Below are positions 13,917 through 21,944 of a stretch of 64,000 nucleotides of DNA, one piece after another (position 1 is the first letter of the stretch; every line of letters begins with the position of its first letter). This stretch comes from an uncultured Duncaniella sp. (GTDB lineage: Bacteria > Bacteroidota > Bacteroidia > Bacteroidales > Muribaculaceae), in contig NZ_CAJTMT010000004.1 in the NCBI RefSeq assembly GCF_910577345.1, forward strand, positions 62,576 to 126,575. Reading direction: 5' to 3'. Below the pieces are notes generated by a model. That model was not told the origin of the DNA and searched no databases. It was given only the letters and a program-made list of their open reading frames with translations. The position numbers and the translations under genes are program-made.

Positions 13917-16402
13917 ACTTTCTTGCCATAACCGAATGTGTAGGTCGCAGACAAGCGTACGCTAAAGTGTGTGTCGGTGTTGTAATTAACCATATTGTCA
14001 GTGTAGTAGGCATATTCGCATTTGGTGGTGCTATAGACCCACGTTGTTCTGAACGGGTTGGCCACCGTCAGTCTTAAATTCAGATTTGATTTACTCCATC
14101 CGGCTTCTATTTCAAGAGAGCTTTTCGTCTTGATGATAGTGTCGTAATTCGACCATAGGCTTGTGAGGGGAGAATTGAAATAGCCTGAAAAATAGAAGTT
14201 GCCAAGATAGTATTGTATTGAACCGGTGAGGATAAAAGGATTGTATCTCACCGGGACGGATCCATTGGTGCGGTAGAAGTCCTGCGTTGGAATAAGTCGA
14301 ATTTGTAAATCATTGTCAAAGAATGAGGCGGTTGCGGAGAGTCCGAGAATTGTCCACAGATGATTGCCGTTGTTTTCATAGCTTCGGAGTATGGCGCGTC
14401 CATTATCATAAGGACTATACACTGGTGTCCATCTGTCAAACAGGCCTATAAATCTCACATAAGGGGATATTTTTAGCCACGGCAACATATTCCAGCTATA
14501 ATTAAGAGATGTTGACAACATGTGAGAGTTCCTTAGCTTGGAATTGCCGCGATAATACAACAACTCATTTTCTTTCAGGACGTTTGGACTCTTGCCATTA
14601 TCCGGAGTTGTTTCCTTGGAATAATTAAGGATGAAATTCAACGAATGGTTGCGGTTGGGCGACCATCCGACATTAATGCTACCGAATGGAAATAATTCCT
14701 CCTCCACATAGTCGTTTGTCCTATTGTACTGATACCTCAAACCGCCCCGTAAATCGGCACTGAAATTATTGGTATAGTAACCATACTTCACCGTTCCTCC
14801 GGCATAGGCATCCAAAAGTCTGTCAGTTGCCGGGAAATCGCCGGAATAATTAACCCTATACTCTGTTCTTCCACCAAATCCGGAGAGAAATAAATAATGG
14901 TTATTTCCCAGGCCTTTCCTTAAGTTTGCAGAAATATAAAAGGAATTGGCCTTCTCGAGGGCGTTGTTCAGTATGGAGGTTTCATCAGTCGTATATAGCG
15001 ACTCTTGTTTATTGAGTGTGTAGGACGCAAAAGGGTATAGTGACAGGTCGTACTGACGTGGGAAGGTGAAGTAGAATGTTCCATTGTATGTCACCGACTT
15101 CACTTCAGAATTCTTTTCCGTCCTATAAGTGGAAGCCTCGAAAAGCTCCGGAGAAAACTCGACTGTGCCATCATTGTCATTGGCCGGCTTTCCAGTGTAG
15201 GTGAAACCGACAGTGTTTTTCATCTGAAAATTTTCAGAATCGTATGATGCGCGGAAGGTTACCGGGACGGTGTTCTCGATATTTCGACTGCTTGTCAGCG
15301 TTTGTTTCCTTTCTGCCCAATATGGTTCTTCTCCTTCCGGAGAAAGCAGATATGATGAAGTCCCGCTGCTGCCTTTATGGCGATTGTTAATGTTTTGACT
15401 TTCAGCATAAAGGTCGTAGGTCATACTTTTGTATTTGAATTTGGAATATACGGAAACGTCGCTTGACAAGCCGGAGAAAAAGCTTTCATTGGCACTCAAT
15501 TTTGTGTATCCGCCATATTCATATTTCTGCAGGATAAAATTCACCACTGTGAGTGCTCCCATGAAGCGAGGGTCGGAAGGTGAATAAGAGAATTCAACCT
15601 TCTGGACGTCGCCGGTACGCAGACCTTTCAGTTCCTCGGCCGAAGCTTTGGTGTAATCGATGAATATCGCGACTTCACGGCCATCTGTGGTCTCCACGCT
15701 ATTGTCGGATAGTTTTACGATAATCTGAGGTATGGCCATCCTGCGCAATAAATCGATGGCATCCAAAGATGTGTTTTTCTGACGTTGGGTCGGGAGATAA
15801 ATGTTCCGGTCGGAATAAAGGTGGGCAGTCTCGCCATTCACCGATACCTCACTCAATTTTACGGTATTTTCCGGCATGATGATTGTGCCGATGTTGAAGG
15901 TATCGCACTGATGATATGTTGTCTTGTAGCCAAGGCATGAAAGCTTGGCAATCACATCGGTCCGGTCGCACGGGATTCTGAAGCGACCTTCCTCATCGGC
16001 AATAGCGAAGGTCAAGACCGTTGAGTCCTTGGGGGCGAGGAGCATGACGGTGGCGGCGACCACTGGCTCGTTGTCAAAGCCTATGGCACGTCCGGTATAG
16101 ACATACTTACCGTGCTGGAGAGCCTCGACATAGTAGGTGCTTTTGGATTTGACGACAGTCACCGGATTCAGACCGATTGTCTGACGGAGGGCGTCGTAGA
16201 CATTGTCGGCATTCACTGCGGCGCTTGTATTGTAGTTTTCAAGCTCATTGTAGATGAAGTTGATGTCGATGGTGGGGTGATTCTCCATAATCTGCTGAAT
16301 CGCTTTGGGTAGGGGAGTCGAGTTGAAGCGGTAGGAGAATGTTTCGGCATTGGCCATGACGAAGGCTGACATGGCGCAGATAAGCATAATTATTCTTGCC
16401 AT
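13859..16402 (-). CDS. STN-domain outer-membrane beta-barrel (TonB-receptor-like) protein
   Basis: This 847-residue protein has a signal peptide (about 1-19), an STN (secretin/TonB short N-terminal) domain at about 20-92, a carboxypeptidase-regulatory-like beta sandwich at about 100-180 (GRAIGFDNEPVVAATVMLL), a plug-like segment at about 210-290, and a long beta-barrel rich in alternating aromatic residues, like the Bacteroidota OMP_b-brl family. STN domains signal to a FecR-type anti-sigma, and exactly such a gene ends 4 bp upstream. No SusD partner is present, so it is more likely a signalling transducer or small-molecule receptor than a glycan importer. The ligand is unknown. The last 19 codons are repeated downstream in a 58-bp array. 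Confidence 0.85.
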   Translation of the reverse strand: MARIIMLICAMSAFVMANAETFSYRFNSTPLPKAIQQIMENHPTIDINFIYNELENYNTSAAVNADNVYDALRQTIGLNPVTVVKSKSTYYVEALQHGKYVYTGRAIGFDNEPVVAATVMLLAPKDSTVLTFAIADEEGRFRIPCDRTDVIAKLSCLGYKTTYHQCDTFNIGTIIMPENTVKLSEVSVNGETAHLYSDRNIYLPTQRQKNTSLDAIDLLRRMAIPQIIVKLSDNSVETTDGREVAIFIDYTKASAEELKGLRTGDVQKVEFSYSPSDPRFMGALTVVNFILQKYEYGGYTKLSANESFFSGLSSDVSVYSKFKYKSMTYDLYAESQNINNRHKGSSGTSSYLLSPEGEEPYWAERKQTLTSSRNIENTVPVTFRASYDSENFQMKNTVGFTYTGKPANDNDGTVEFSPELFEASTYRTEKNSEVKSVTYNGTFYFTFPRQYDLSLYPFASYTLNKQESLYTTDETSILNNALEKANSFYISANLRKGLGNNHYLFLSGFGGRTEYRVNYSGDFPATDRLLDAYAGGTVKYGYYTNNFSADLRGGLRYQYNRTNDYVEEELFPFGSINVGWSPNRNHSLNFILNYSKETTPDNGKSPNVLKENELLYYRGNSKLRNSHMLSTSLNYSWNMLPWLKISPYVRFIGLFDRWTPVYSPYDNGRAILRSYENNGNHLWTILGLSATASFFDNDLQIRLIPTQDFYRTNGSVPVRYNPFILTGSIQYYLGNFYFSGYFNSPLTSLWSNYDTIIKTKSSLEIEAGWSKSNLNLRLTVANPFRTTWVYSTTKCEYAYYTDNMVNYNTDTHFSVRLSATYTFGYGKKVQRGDEVGGAGTGSSAILK

Positions 16403-16406
16403 GAAG

Positions 16407-17060
16407 TCAGTCTATTTTGATGGTTTTGTCCTTGACGGAGATGTGGATTTGCTCGAAGTTATTGAGGCTTTCAACGATTTCGTCGAGGGTCTGTGCCTGA
16501 TTCCAGCGGAAGTAAAGGCGAAGTGATTTGGGAGCATCCGTCGAGAACTCCACTTTATAGCCGTAATATCCGGCAATACGGGTTGCGATGGTCTCCAGAG
16601 GTTCGTTATCGAAAACTATTGTTTCGGGGGGTGCAGCCGGTAATTCCTCGGCGACAGTAATTGAGTCGGTAGTGACAAGATTTTCTCTTGCTGTTGCAAC
16701 AGTCGCTGTTGCCGGTGTTTCTGCCGTTTGTTTGAGGACATAGTTTACGCTTACTCCAACTACGGCAGCGACAGCCGCAAGCGAAGCAATCCCTATCGCG
16801 ATGCTTGCCGCGATGTTTCGGGTAAACAGATTGACGATGCGGAAAGTGGAGCGCTGTTGTGTGGCCGGATGTGACTTCTTGAAAGTCTCCCATTCGGCAT
16901 CAATATCGGGAGCAGGAATTGGCGTAAGGGTAGCCTTTGTCTTGTCAAGCAGGTCGTAAACCTCCCGGACTTCAGGATCCGCGAGCAGGGTCTCGATGTC
17001 CTTTTCAGAGTAAAGGTCGGGATGCTCGATTGCATCAAGCAGTCGGTCTATTTTATCCAT
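16407..17060 (-). CDS. FecR-like anti-sigma factor (short form)
   Basis: This 217-residue inner-membrane protein should hold the neighbouring ECF sigma factor inactive until the outer-membrane transducer signals. Residues 1-80 are a cytoplasmic helical anti-sigma region. One transmembrane helix follows at about 84-112 (IAASIAIGIASLAAVAAVVG), then an Ala/Thr-rich linker. The C-terminal ~70 residues are the STN-like FecR C-terminal domain (FDNEPLETIATRIAGYYGYK). It lacks most of the central FecR domain of typical 300-residue homologues. Its start overlaps the sigma gene by 8 bp and its stop lies 4 bp before the barrel gene, so the three are coupled. Confidence 0.85.
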   Translation of the reverse strand: MDKIDRLLDAIEHPDLYSEKDIETLLADPEVREVYDLLDKTKATLTPIPAPDIDAEWETFKKSHPATQQRSTFRIVNLFTRNIAASIAIGIASLAAVAAVVGVSVNYVLKQTAETPATATVATARENLVTTDSITVAEELPAAPPETIVFDNEPLETIATRIAGYYGYKVEFSTDAPKSLRLYFRWNQAQTLDEIVESLNNFEQIHISVKDKTIKID

Positions 17061-17538
17061 TTTGAGATAGTTTTAAGCGTAAGACATCTATTGCATGACG
17101 CAAATGCTTATAGACAGCAACTTCGCTGATACCCAGTGTGGAAGCAATTTCCTTGTAACTCTTCCCGTCGGTGAAACGCAATTCGACAACCCTACGGCAA
17201 GCATCGGTCAGACCGTTTGCCACGGTCGAATGAATCTGCGCGATTGTATCATCGTCGGGCCATTCGTCATCAGCAATTTCCCGCTCATCAATAGCATAAA
17301 GTTCCTTGATGCGTTCACGGGCAGAGAGGCTGCGGAGATGGTTGAGACACCTGTTGCGGACCGCACGGAGCAGATACTGGGCTGACACGTCTGTCAGTCC
17401 TGCGGTGAGAAGCGACTCAAAGACATCGTGCACAATGTCCCGCGCCACATCCTCATCGCGCAGTATCAGCATTGCGAGGCGGTGCATCGCCAAGTAGTGG
17501 GTTCTGAAAAGCTGTTCTATGTCATTTCTGTGCGACAT
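17053..17538 (-). CDS. ECF RNA polymerase sigma factor
   Basis: This 161-residue sigma-70 family protein is of the extracytoplasmic-function type. Region 2 is at about 10-75 (LFRTHYLAMHRLAMLILRDE, then DIVHDVFESLL), which binds the -10 DNA and core polymerase. Region 4 is at about 105-158 with a helix-turn-helix (SYKEIASTLGISEVAVYKHL). It is the first gene of a sigma / anti-sigma / transducer operon and probably activates its own operon plus other targets. No standard TAnnTTTG promoter is seen before it, which would fit autoregulation. Inverted repeats in the upstream spacer are possible control sites. Confidence 0.93.
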   Translation of the reverse strand: MSHRNDIEQLFRTHYLAMHRLAMLILRDEDVARDIVHDVFESLLTAGLTDVSAQYLLRAVRNRCLNHLRSLSARERIKELYAIDEREIADDEWPDDDTIAQIHSTVANGLTDACRRVVELRFTDGKSYKEIASTLGISEVAVYKHLRHAIDVLRLKLSQNG

Positions 17539-17950
17539 AATTGATTTTTAAGGTGCAAATTGGCCCAAGGGGTCTATAAGTTATCGTCATACACAATTAA
17601 GACACCTCATTTACGAAAAACCTAACCTTTCAATCGAAGAATTTTTCAAAAAAATTTCGTGCTTCTATGTTTTTGTTGTTTATTACATTGTAAAATTACA
17701 AAACAAAATTTACATCACGCGACGGAATCTATGTGTTTTTTTATTGATTTCGTCTGGTGATGTAAATTCGCGCTCATTTCCCGTCTGATGATAACTGCAA
17801 TTGCAGGTGTGAAATAAAAAGGGGGTGATGAGCGTTTATATAAAGTTATGGCTTTCCCGTCGGATGACTTTTCATCGGTGATTGGCCTTATACATAGTTT
17901 GAAAAAATACTAACCTATTATTCAAATAATTAAAATCTCAATTCTTTCCA
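17539..17950. other. Divergent control region with several palindromes
   Basis: This 412-bp spacer lies between the divergent sigma and exporter genes. It contains TTGTAA-AA-TTACAA (17688-17701), a 12-bp perfect inverted repeat AATTTACATCAC/GTGATGTAAATT (17707-17718, 17757-17768) whose pairing extends inward imperfectly for 10 more bases, the palindrome CTGCAATTGCAG (17795-17806), and CGCTCAT/ATGAGCG (17771-17777, 17828-17834) enclosing it. No consensus promoter is evident on either strand. Confidence 0.65.
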
Positions 17951-18988
17951 ATGACAAAATTTACGGAAAAACGCATCAGCATGTTTCACGGCATTCTGCT
18001 GATTGCACTTTTTGCCTGTGCGGCCTTCTACATCGGCGAGGCGCAGTTTTTTAAGGACCTTTCTTTCAGTCCGATGATCATAGGTATCATCCTGGGTATG
18101 CTCTATGCCAATTCGCTCCGCAACAATCTTCCGGAGACGTGGGTGCCGGGCATTCAGTTCTGTTCCAAGAAAGTGCTTCGTCTGGGCATTATTCTCTATG
18201 GTTTCCGTCTGACTTTCCAGGATATTGTCAACGTCGGAGTCTCCGGTATCGTGATTGATGCTATTGTAGTGACAGTCACTATTCTTGGCGGTGTGTGGAT
18301 AGGCAAGTTGCTTAAGATGGACCGCGATACAGCGCTCCTGACCTCTGTCGGCAGCGGCATCTGCGGTGCGGCGGCTGTCCTCGGCGCGGAGTCTGCAATC
18401 CGTACACAGCCCTATAAGACTGCTGTTGCTGTCGCAACCGTAGTGATTTTCGGCACGATTTCAATGTTCCTTTACCCGATTGCCTACCGTTCAGGATGGC
18501 TTGACCTCTCTCCGCAGGAGATGGGCATCTACTCCGGTTCGACTCTCCATGAGGTCGCTCATGCTGTCGGTGCGGGCAATGCTATGGGCACCGAGATTTC
18601 CAACGTTGCCATTATCGTCAAGATGATTCGTGTGATGCTTCTCGTCCCCGTGCTTATTATCCTCGGATTCTGGGTGGCACGCCGTGGCAAATCCGAGGAG
18701 GCCTCCGGAGAAAAAGGCAAGGTGAATATTCCCTGGTTTGCAGTAGGTTTCCTTGTGGTCATCGCCTTCAATTCGTTCAATCTTCTACCGGCCGCGTTTG
18801 TTGATGCAATCAATTATTTCGACACTTTCCTTCTGACTATGGCCATGGCTGCTTTAGGTGCTGAAACGAGCATCGACAAGTTCAAGAAAGCCGGCGCAAA
18901 GCCCTTTGTGCTTGCATTCTGCCTTGATATTTGGCTTATCGGAGGCGGATATATTCTTGCGAAATACCTTGCTCCGATCTGGCTGTAA
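17951..18988 (+). CDS. YeiH family (UPF0324) membrane transporter
   Basis: This 345-residue integral membrane protein belongs to the YeiH family, described as putative sulfate or small-anion exporters. Hydrophobic segments are spread over the whole chain, about ten in number. Family motifs are clear: GSGICGAAAVLGAESAIRT in the middle, STLHEVAHAVGAGNAMG after it, and a hydrophobic C-terminal segment. No regulatory neighbour supports a particular substrate. The stop is followed within about 25 bp by 9-bp periodic repeats and a strong hairpin. Confidence 0.88.
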   Translation: MTKFTEKRISMFHGILLIALFACAAFYIGEAQFFKDLSFSPMIIGIILGMLYANSLRNNLPETWVPGIQFCSKKVLRLGIILYGFRLTFQDIVNVGVSGIVIDAIVVTVTILGGVWIGKLLKMDRDTALLTSVGSGICGAAAVLGAESAIRTQPYKTAVAVATVVIFGTISMFLYPIAYRSGWLDLSPQEMGIYSGSTLHEVAHAVGAGNAMGTEISNVAIIVKMIRVMLLVPVLIILGFWVARRGKSEEASGEKGKVNIPWFAVGFLVVIAFNSFNLLPAAFVDAINYFDTFLLTMAMAALGAETSIDKFKKAGAKPFVLAFCLDIWLIGGGYILAKYLAPIWL

Positions 18989-19004
18989 AGAGGAGAAAAA
19001 TAAG

Positions 19005-19090
19005 CCTGATAGGGCTAAGGCTAATTAGAGCTGATAAGGCTAATAGGCCCAATAGGACTAATAAGCCCAATAGGGCTAATAAGCCAAATA
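19005..19090. repeat. 9-bp periodic repeat GNCNAATAR, copy 1 (plus orientation)
   Basis: Nonamers such as GGCTAATAG, GCCCAATAG and GACTAATAA run in tandem after the yeiH-like gene. An inverted counterpart follows at 19185-19257, so the two tracts can pair around the hairpin between them. Confidence 0.85.
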
Positions 19091-19123
19091 AGCCCAATAA
19101 GATTCAGATATAAAATTCCCGGA

Positions 19124-19170
19124 TAGAAAATCAGGGTGCAGATTCTCAGGATTTGCACCCTGATTTTCTA
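19124..19170. terminator. Strong hairpin between inverted 9-bp repeats
   Basis: TAGAAAATCAGGGTGCA (19124-19140) and TGCACCCTGATTTTCTA (19154-19170) form a perfect 17-bp stem with a 13-nt loop. Outer CCGGATA/TATCCGG sequences (19119-19125, 19177-19183) can also pair. It probably ends the exporter transcript, although the T-run is short. Confidence 0.7.
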
Positions 19171-19184
19171 TTAATCTATCCGGC

Positions 19185-19257
19185 CTTATTTGCCTTATTT
19201 GCCTTATTAGCCCTATTGGGCCTATTCGACTTATTAGGCCTATTAGCCTTATTTCTC
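19185..19257. repeat. 9-bp periodic repeat, inverted tract paired with copy 1
   Basis: Complementary nonamers (CTTATTTGC, CCTATTGGG, CTTATTAGC) run in tandem. This is the reverse complement of the family seen at 19005-19090. Confidence 0.85.
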
Positions 19258-19309
19258 CTATTTTTCTTCTCCTTTTGCATTATCGCACCTTTTCGGGATT
19301 TTGTGTGCG

Positions 19310-19317
19310 TAACTTTG
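19310..19317 (+). promoter_or_regulatory. Bacteroidota -7 box (TAACTTTG)
   Basis: TAACTTTG lies about 190 bp before the small hypothetical gene at 19510. There is no good TTG element at the usual distance, so activity is uncertain. Confidence 0.45.
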
Positions 19318-19509
19318 CAGTGGCAGTTTTCCCCACTTGAACTCCATTTCTTATCAAAAGCCCTTGATAAAAAACGCTCAAAATTAATTTAATCACATTA
19401 AACCAATTAATCCCCCTCAATAAATCAATTAATCCCCCTCAATTTTCGCTTCCCCGTTCTAATAAACCACCCCTCATCTAAACCATCCTCATCCCCACAT
19501 CTCTCCGCC

Positions 19510-20022
19510 ATGAAAAAGATTATCTATTGCATTTCCCTGCTTGCAGCCGGTTTCTGTGCCGGGCATTACACCTATTTCCACCGCTTCGACCCGCATCTTG
19601 TCCCCGTCTACGACACTATCTTTCTGTCTGATACATGCTTTATCCCTATACCCACTCCGTCGGCTGATAGTGTGCGTGTTGCTGTAGCGCAACGTCGTCT
19701 ACCGACAGCCTCTCACGGGAGCAGTCTGCAAAAGCCAATTCTCCCTCACCCGCATTTTGACATGCCTGCGGCTGATTCTGCCGATGTGCTTGTCCCGATT
19801 GTCAGTAAGGTTTATTCCGACTCAAATTTCCGCGCCGTCGTCAGCGGATTTGAAGCGCGACTTGATTCGCTCGTCGTCTATCCGCGTCAGACTGCCATTT
19901 TGCCCCGCGCTTCCCGACCGGGCAAATGGTCGTTAGGAGTGACCGCCGGAGCTTGTCTTAGTCCACGGGGAATTTCCCCGGGAGTGACTGTCGGGTTGAC
20001 CTACACTTTCCTGAGCTTCTGA
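19510..20022 (+). CDS. Hypothetical exported protein, DUF6808-like pattern
   Basis: This 170-residue protein has an N-terminal hydrophobic anchor or signal (about 1-22, IIYCISLLAAGFCAGHY). The middle is low in complexity and rich in Pro and Ser. The C-terminal half reads YRAVVSGF-like (FRAVVSGFEARLDSLVVYP), then KWSLGVTAGACLSPRG and GVTVGLTYTF. This resembles small Bacteroidota proteins described as DUF6808, sometimes found in phage or conjugative contexts; I hold that match only moderately. Its last 22 bp overlap the 3' end of lpxB on the other strand. Function is unknown. Confidence 0.65.
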   Translation: MKKIIYCISLLAAGFCAGHYTYFHRFDPHLVPVYDTIFLSDTCFIPIPTPSADSVRVAVAQRRLPTASHGSSLQKPILPHPHFDMPAADSADVLVPIVSKVYSDSNFRAVVSGFEARLDSLVVYPRQTAILPRASRPGKWSLGVTAGACLSPRGISPGVTVGLTYTFLSF

Positions 20023-21188
20023 ACAATCAGCCGTGCGACATTGGCCGCAGCCGAACTGTCGGTGTGCAGGATTTCCCGAATCCGCCGGTAGCCGTCGAGC
20101 TGAGCCGAGCGCGGAGCACCGTCGGGAATCAGTCGGGAAAGTTCGCGGTCCACAGCCTCAGGAGTGCAGTTATGGACAAGCATTTCAGGCACGATGCACC
20201 CTCTGACTCCGGTCTTGACTGCCTCTTCGTTGACCTCGCGACGCGTCTGACGGTCAATCTTTCCGCCGATGAGGTTTGGGAGTGACGCGTAGGGAATCTT
20301 CAGTATGTGAAGGAAAATGTCGTGGGCCCACTTCCACCCGACAGCCCGATAACACACCACCTGCGGACATCCTGCAAGCGCACATTCAAGCGAGGCCGTC
20401 CCCGAAGTGACCATAGCCACCCGAGAACTTGCCATCAAGCCGAGCGTTGCGCCGTCGACTACGGGAAAATCGGTGAACCGGGCATAAAAATCGCGCTTGA
20501 GCGACGGAGCGCCTGCGACGACTGTCTGAAGCTCCGGATGACGGCGCGCCACGGCATCCATCACCGGCAGATTGGCCTTGATCTCACCCACACGGCTGCC
20601 GGGGACGAGCGCGAGGATCGGACGGTCGGTCAGCCTGTGGGCCGACAGGAATTCATCACGTGGAGGAAGAGCCTCGATTGCCTGCTCCACCTCCTCGACC
20701 GAAGGATTGCCGACATAGGTCACCTCCACACCGCGTTCTGCGAACCATGCCGGCTCGAAGGGTAGAATTGAGAACACTTCGTCGACATAGCGTTTGATTT
20801 GCTTGATGCGATATGATTTCCATGCCCACAGTTTCGGCGCTATGTAGTAGAACACCTTTATTCCAAGTCCCTTGGCATATTTGGCAAGCGTGAGGTTGAA
20901 CCCGGGATAATCCACGAGCACCACCGCATCCGGACGCATGGTGCGGATGGCCTCCTTAGCGGTCTTGAAATTTCCGAGCACCTGTGGCAGATGTGCAGCC
21001 ACGTCGATGAAGCCCATGAAGGCCATGCGGCTGAAATGAATCAGTGGTTTCTTGCCTGTTGCATCGGCCATGCTGTCGCCGCCGAGAAAGCAGATGTCGG
21101 CTTCCGGGTCGATGCGGAGCAATTCCCTGATGACCTGTGAGGCATGGATGTCGCCTGATGCTTCGCCTGCTGAGAAGAAATATTTCAT
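20001..21188 (-). CDS. lpxB: Lipid-A-disaccharide synthase
   Basis: LpxB joins UDP-2,3-diacylglucosamine and lipid X to form the lipid A disaccharide at the inner membrane. The 395 residues match the GT19 family. Motifs include the N-terminal FFSAGEASGDIHAS, then FMGFIDVAAHLPQVL, VDYPGFNLTLAKYAKG, YYIAPKLWAWKSYRI, and the C-terminal TSGTASLECALAGCPQVV loop that binds the nucleotide sugar. It stands alone with its own consensus promoter upstream. The 3' end overlaps a convergent hypothetical gene by 22 bp, and no terminator hairpin is seen there. Confidence 0.97.
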   Translation of the reverse strand: MKYFFSAGEASGDIHASQVIRELLRIDPEADICFLGGDSMADATGKKPLIHFSRMAFMGFIDVAAHLPQVLGNFKTAKEAIRTMRPDAVVLVDYPGFNLTLAKYAKGLGIKVFYYIAPKLWAWKSYRIKQIKRYVDEVFSILPFEPAWFAERGVEVTYVGNPSVEEVEQAIEALPPRDEFLSAHRLTDRPILALVPGSRVGEIKANLPVMDAVARRHPELQTVVAGAPSLKRDFYARFTDFPVVDGATLGLMASSRVAMVTSGTASLECALAGCPQVVCYRAVGWKWAHDIFLHILKIPYASLPNLIGGKIDRQTRREVNEEAVKTGVRGCIVPEMLVHNCTPEAVDRELSRLIPDGAPRSAQLDGYRRIREILHTDSSAAANVARLIVQKLRKV

Positions 21189-21241
21189 AGTTTCGTGTGG
21201 AATGGGTGGATTTGCTTGTTGTCTTAGGGGATGGAGATTTG

Positions 21242-21271
21242 CAAAGTTAACCTTTTTAGCCCGTATCGCAA
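21242..21271 (-). promoter_or_regulatory. Promoter of lpxB
   Basis: On the minus strand TTG (21271-21269) is followed after 19 bp by TAACTTTG (21249-21242). The leader is about 47 nt. Confidence 0.8.
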
Positions 21272-21346
21272 AACAGCATCGGTATAATCGGCGTGGACGA
21301 TACTTTTTTCATCTTGTTTTGTTATATTATAAAAACCATAAACAAT

Positions 21347-21796
21347 ATGAAAAAACTGATATTATTTCTTCTTCTTGTCCTCACGGCCGGAGGAGCGGCA
21401 CACGCAATTTTCGATCAGTACACAATCAACCGTGACAAGCTTCCGCAGGAAGCGCAGAACATGCTCGACGAGTATTTCCCCAAGGCTAAGGTCGGCATGA
21501 TCAAGGTTGACAAGCACTTGCTCAAAAAGACAGACTATGATGTCCGCTTGGTCAATGGCACTACAATCGAGTTTTCGAATGCCGGTAAGTGGACTTCGGT
21601 CGATTGCAAGACCCGTGAAGTCCCCGAGGGACTTGTCCCGAAGACCATCCGCAACTATGTAGCCAAAAATGCCAACGGCGCTAAAATCGTCAGCATTGTT
21701 AAAAAGACAACCACCTACGAAATCGGACTTTCCGATGGGGTTGTTATGATTTTCAGCCGTCTCGGTCAGTTCAAGAGCATCAAGCTCGAGGAATGA
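21347..21796 (+). CDS. PepSY-like secreted protein (DUF2874 type)
   Basis: From the ATG at 21347 the protein has 149 residues: a signal peptide (MKKLILFLLLVLTAGGAAHA) followed by a small domain with two similar halves. YDVRLVNGTTIEFSNAGKW and YEIGLSDGVVMIFSRLGQF are the repeated core strands, the pattern of the PepSY-like family formerly called beta-lactamase-inhibitor-like. These proteins are periplasmic and common in Bacteroidota, but their role is unclear. A longer in-frame start at 21293 would put 18 unrelated residues before the signal peptide and is rejected. A hairpin terminator follows. Confidence 0.85.
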   Translation: MKKLILFLLLVLTAGGAAHAIFDQYTINRDKLPQEAQNMLDEYFPKAKVGMIKVDKHLLKKTDYDVRLVNGTTIEFSNAGKWTSVDCKTREVPEGLVPKTIRNYVAKNANGAKIVSIVKKTTTYEIGLSDGVVMIFSRLGQFKSIKLEE

Positions 21797-21815
21797 TAGA
21801 AGCTGAGCCTAAAAG

Positions 21816-21875
21816 TCCCGCAAGCGTAAAATTTAATGAAAAATTACTAAAATTTTATTGTTTGCGGGATTTTTC
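21816..21875 (+). terminator. Hairpin terminator after the PepSY-like gene
   Basis: TCCCGCAA (21816-21823) pairs with TTGCGGGA (21862-21869), with further A-T pairing inside, and is followed by TTTTT. Confidence 0.7.
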
Positions 21876-21944
21876 GTAACTTGCGCGTTATAAAAGTGTC
21901 ACTACAACTATTTATTCACCCTACCGTAAAAATCTCACGCCATT

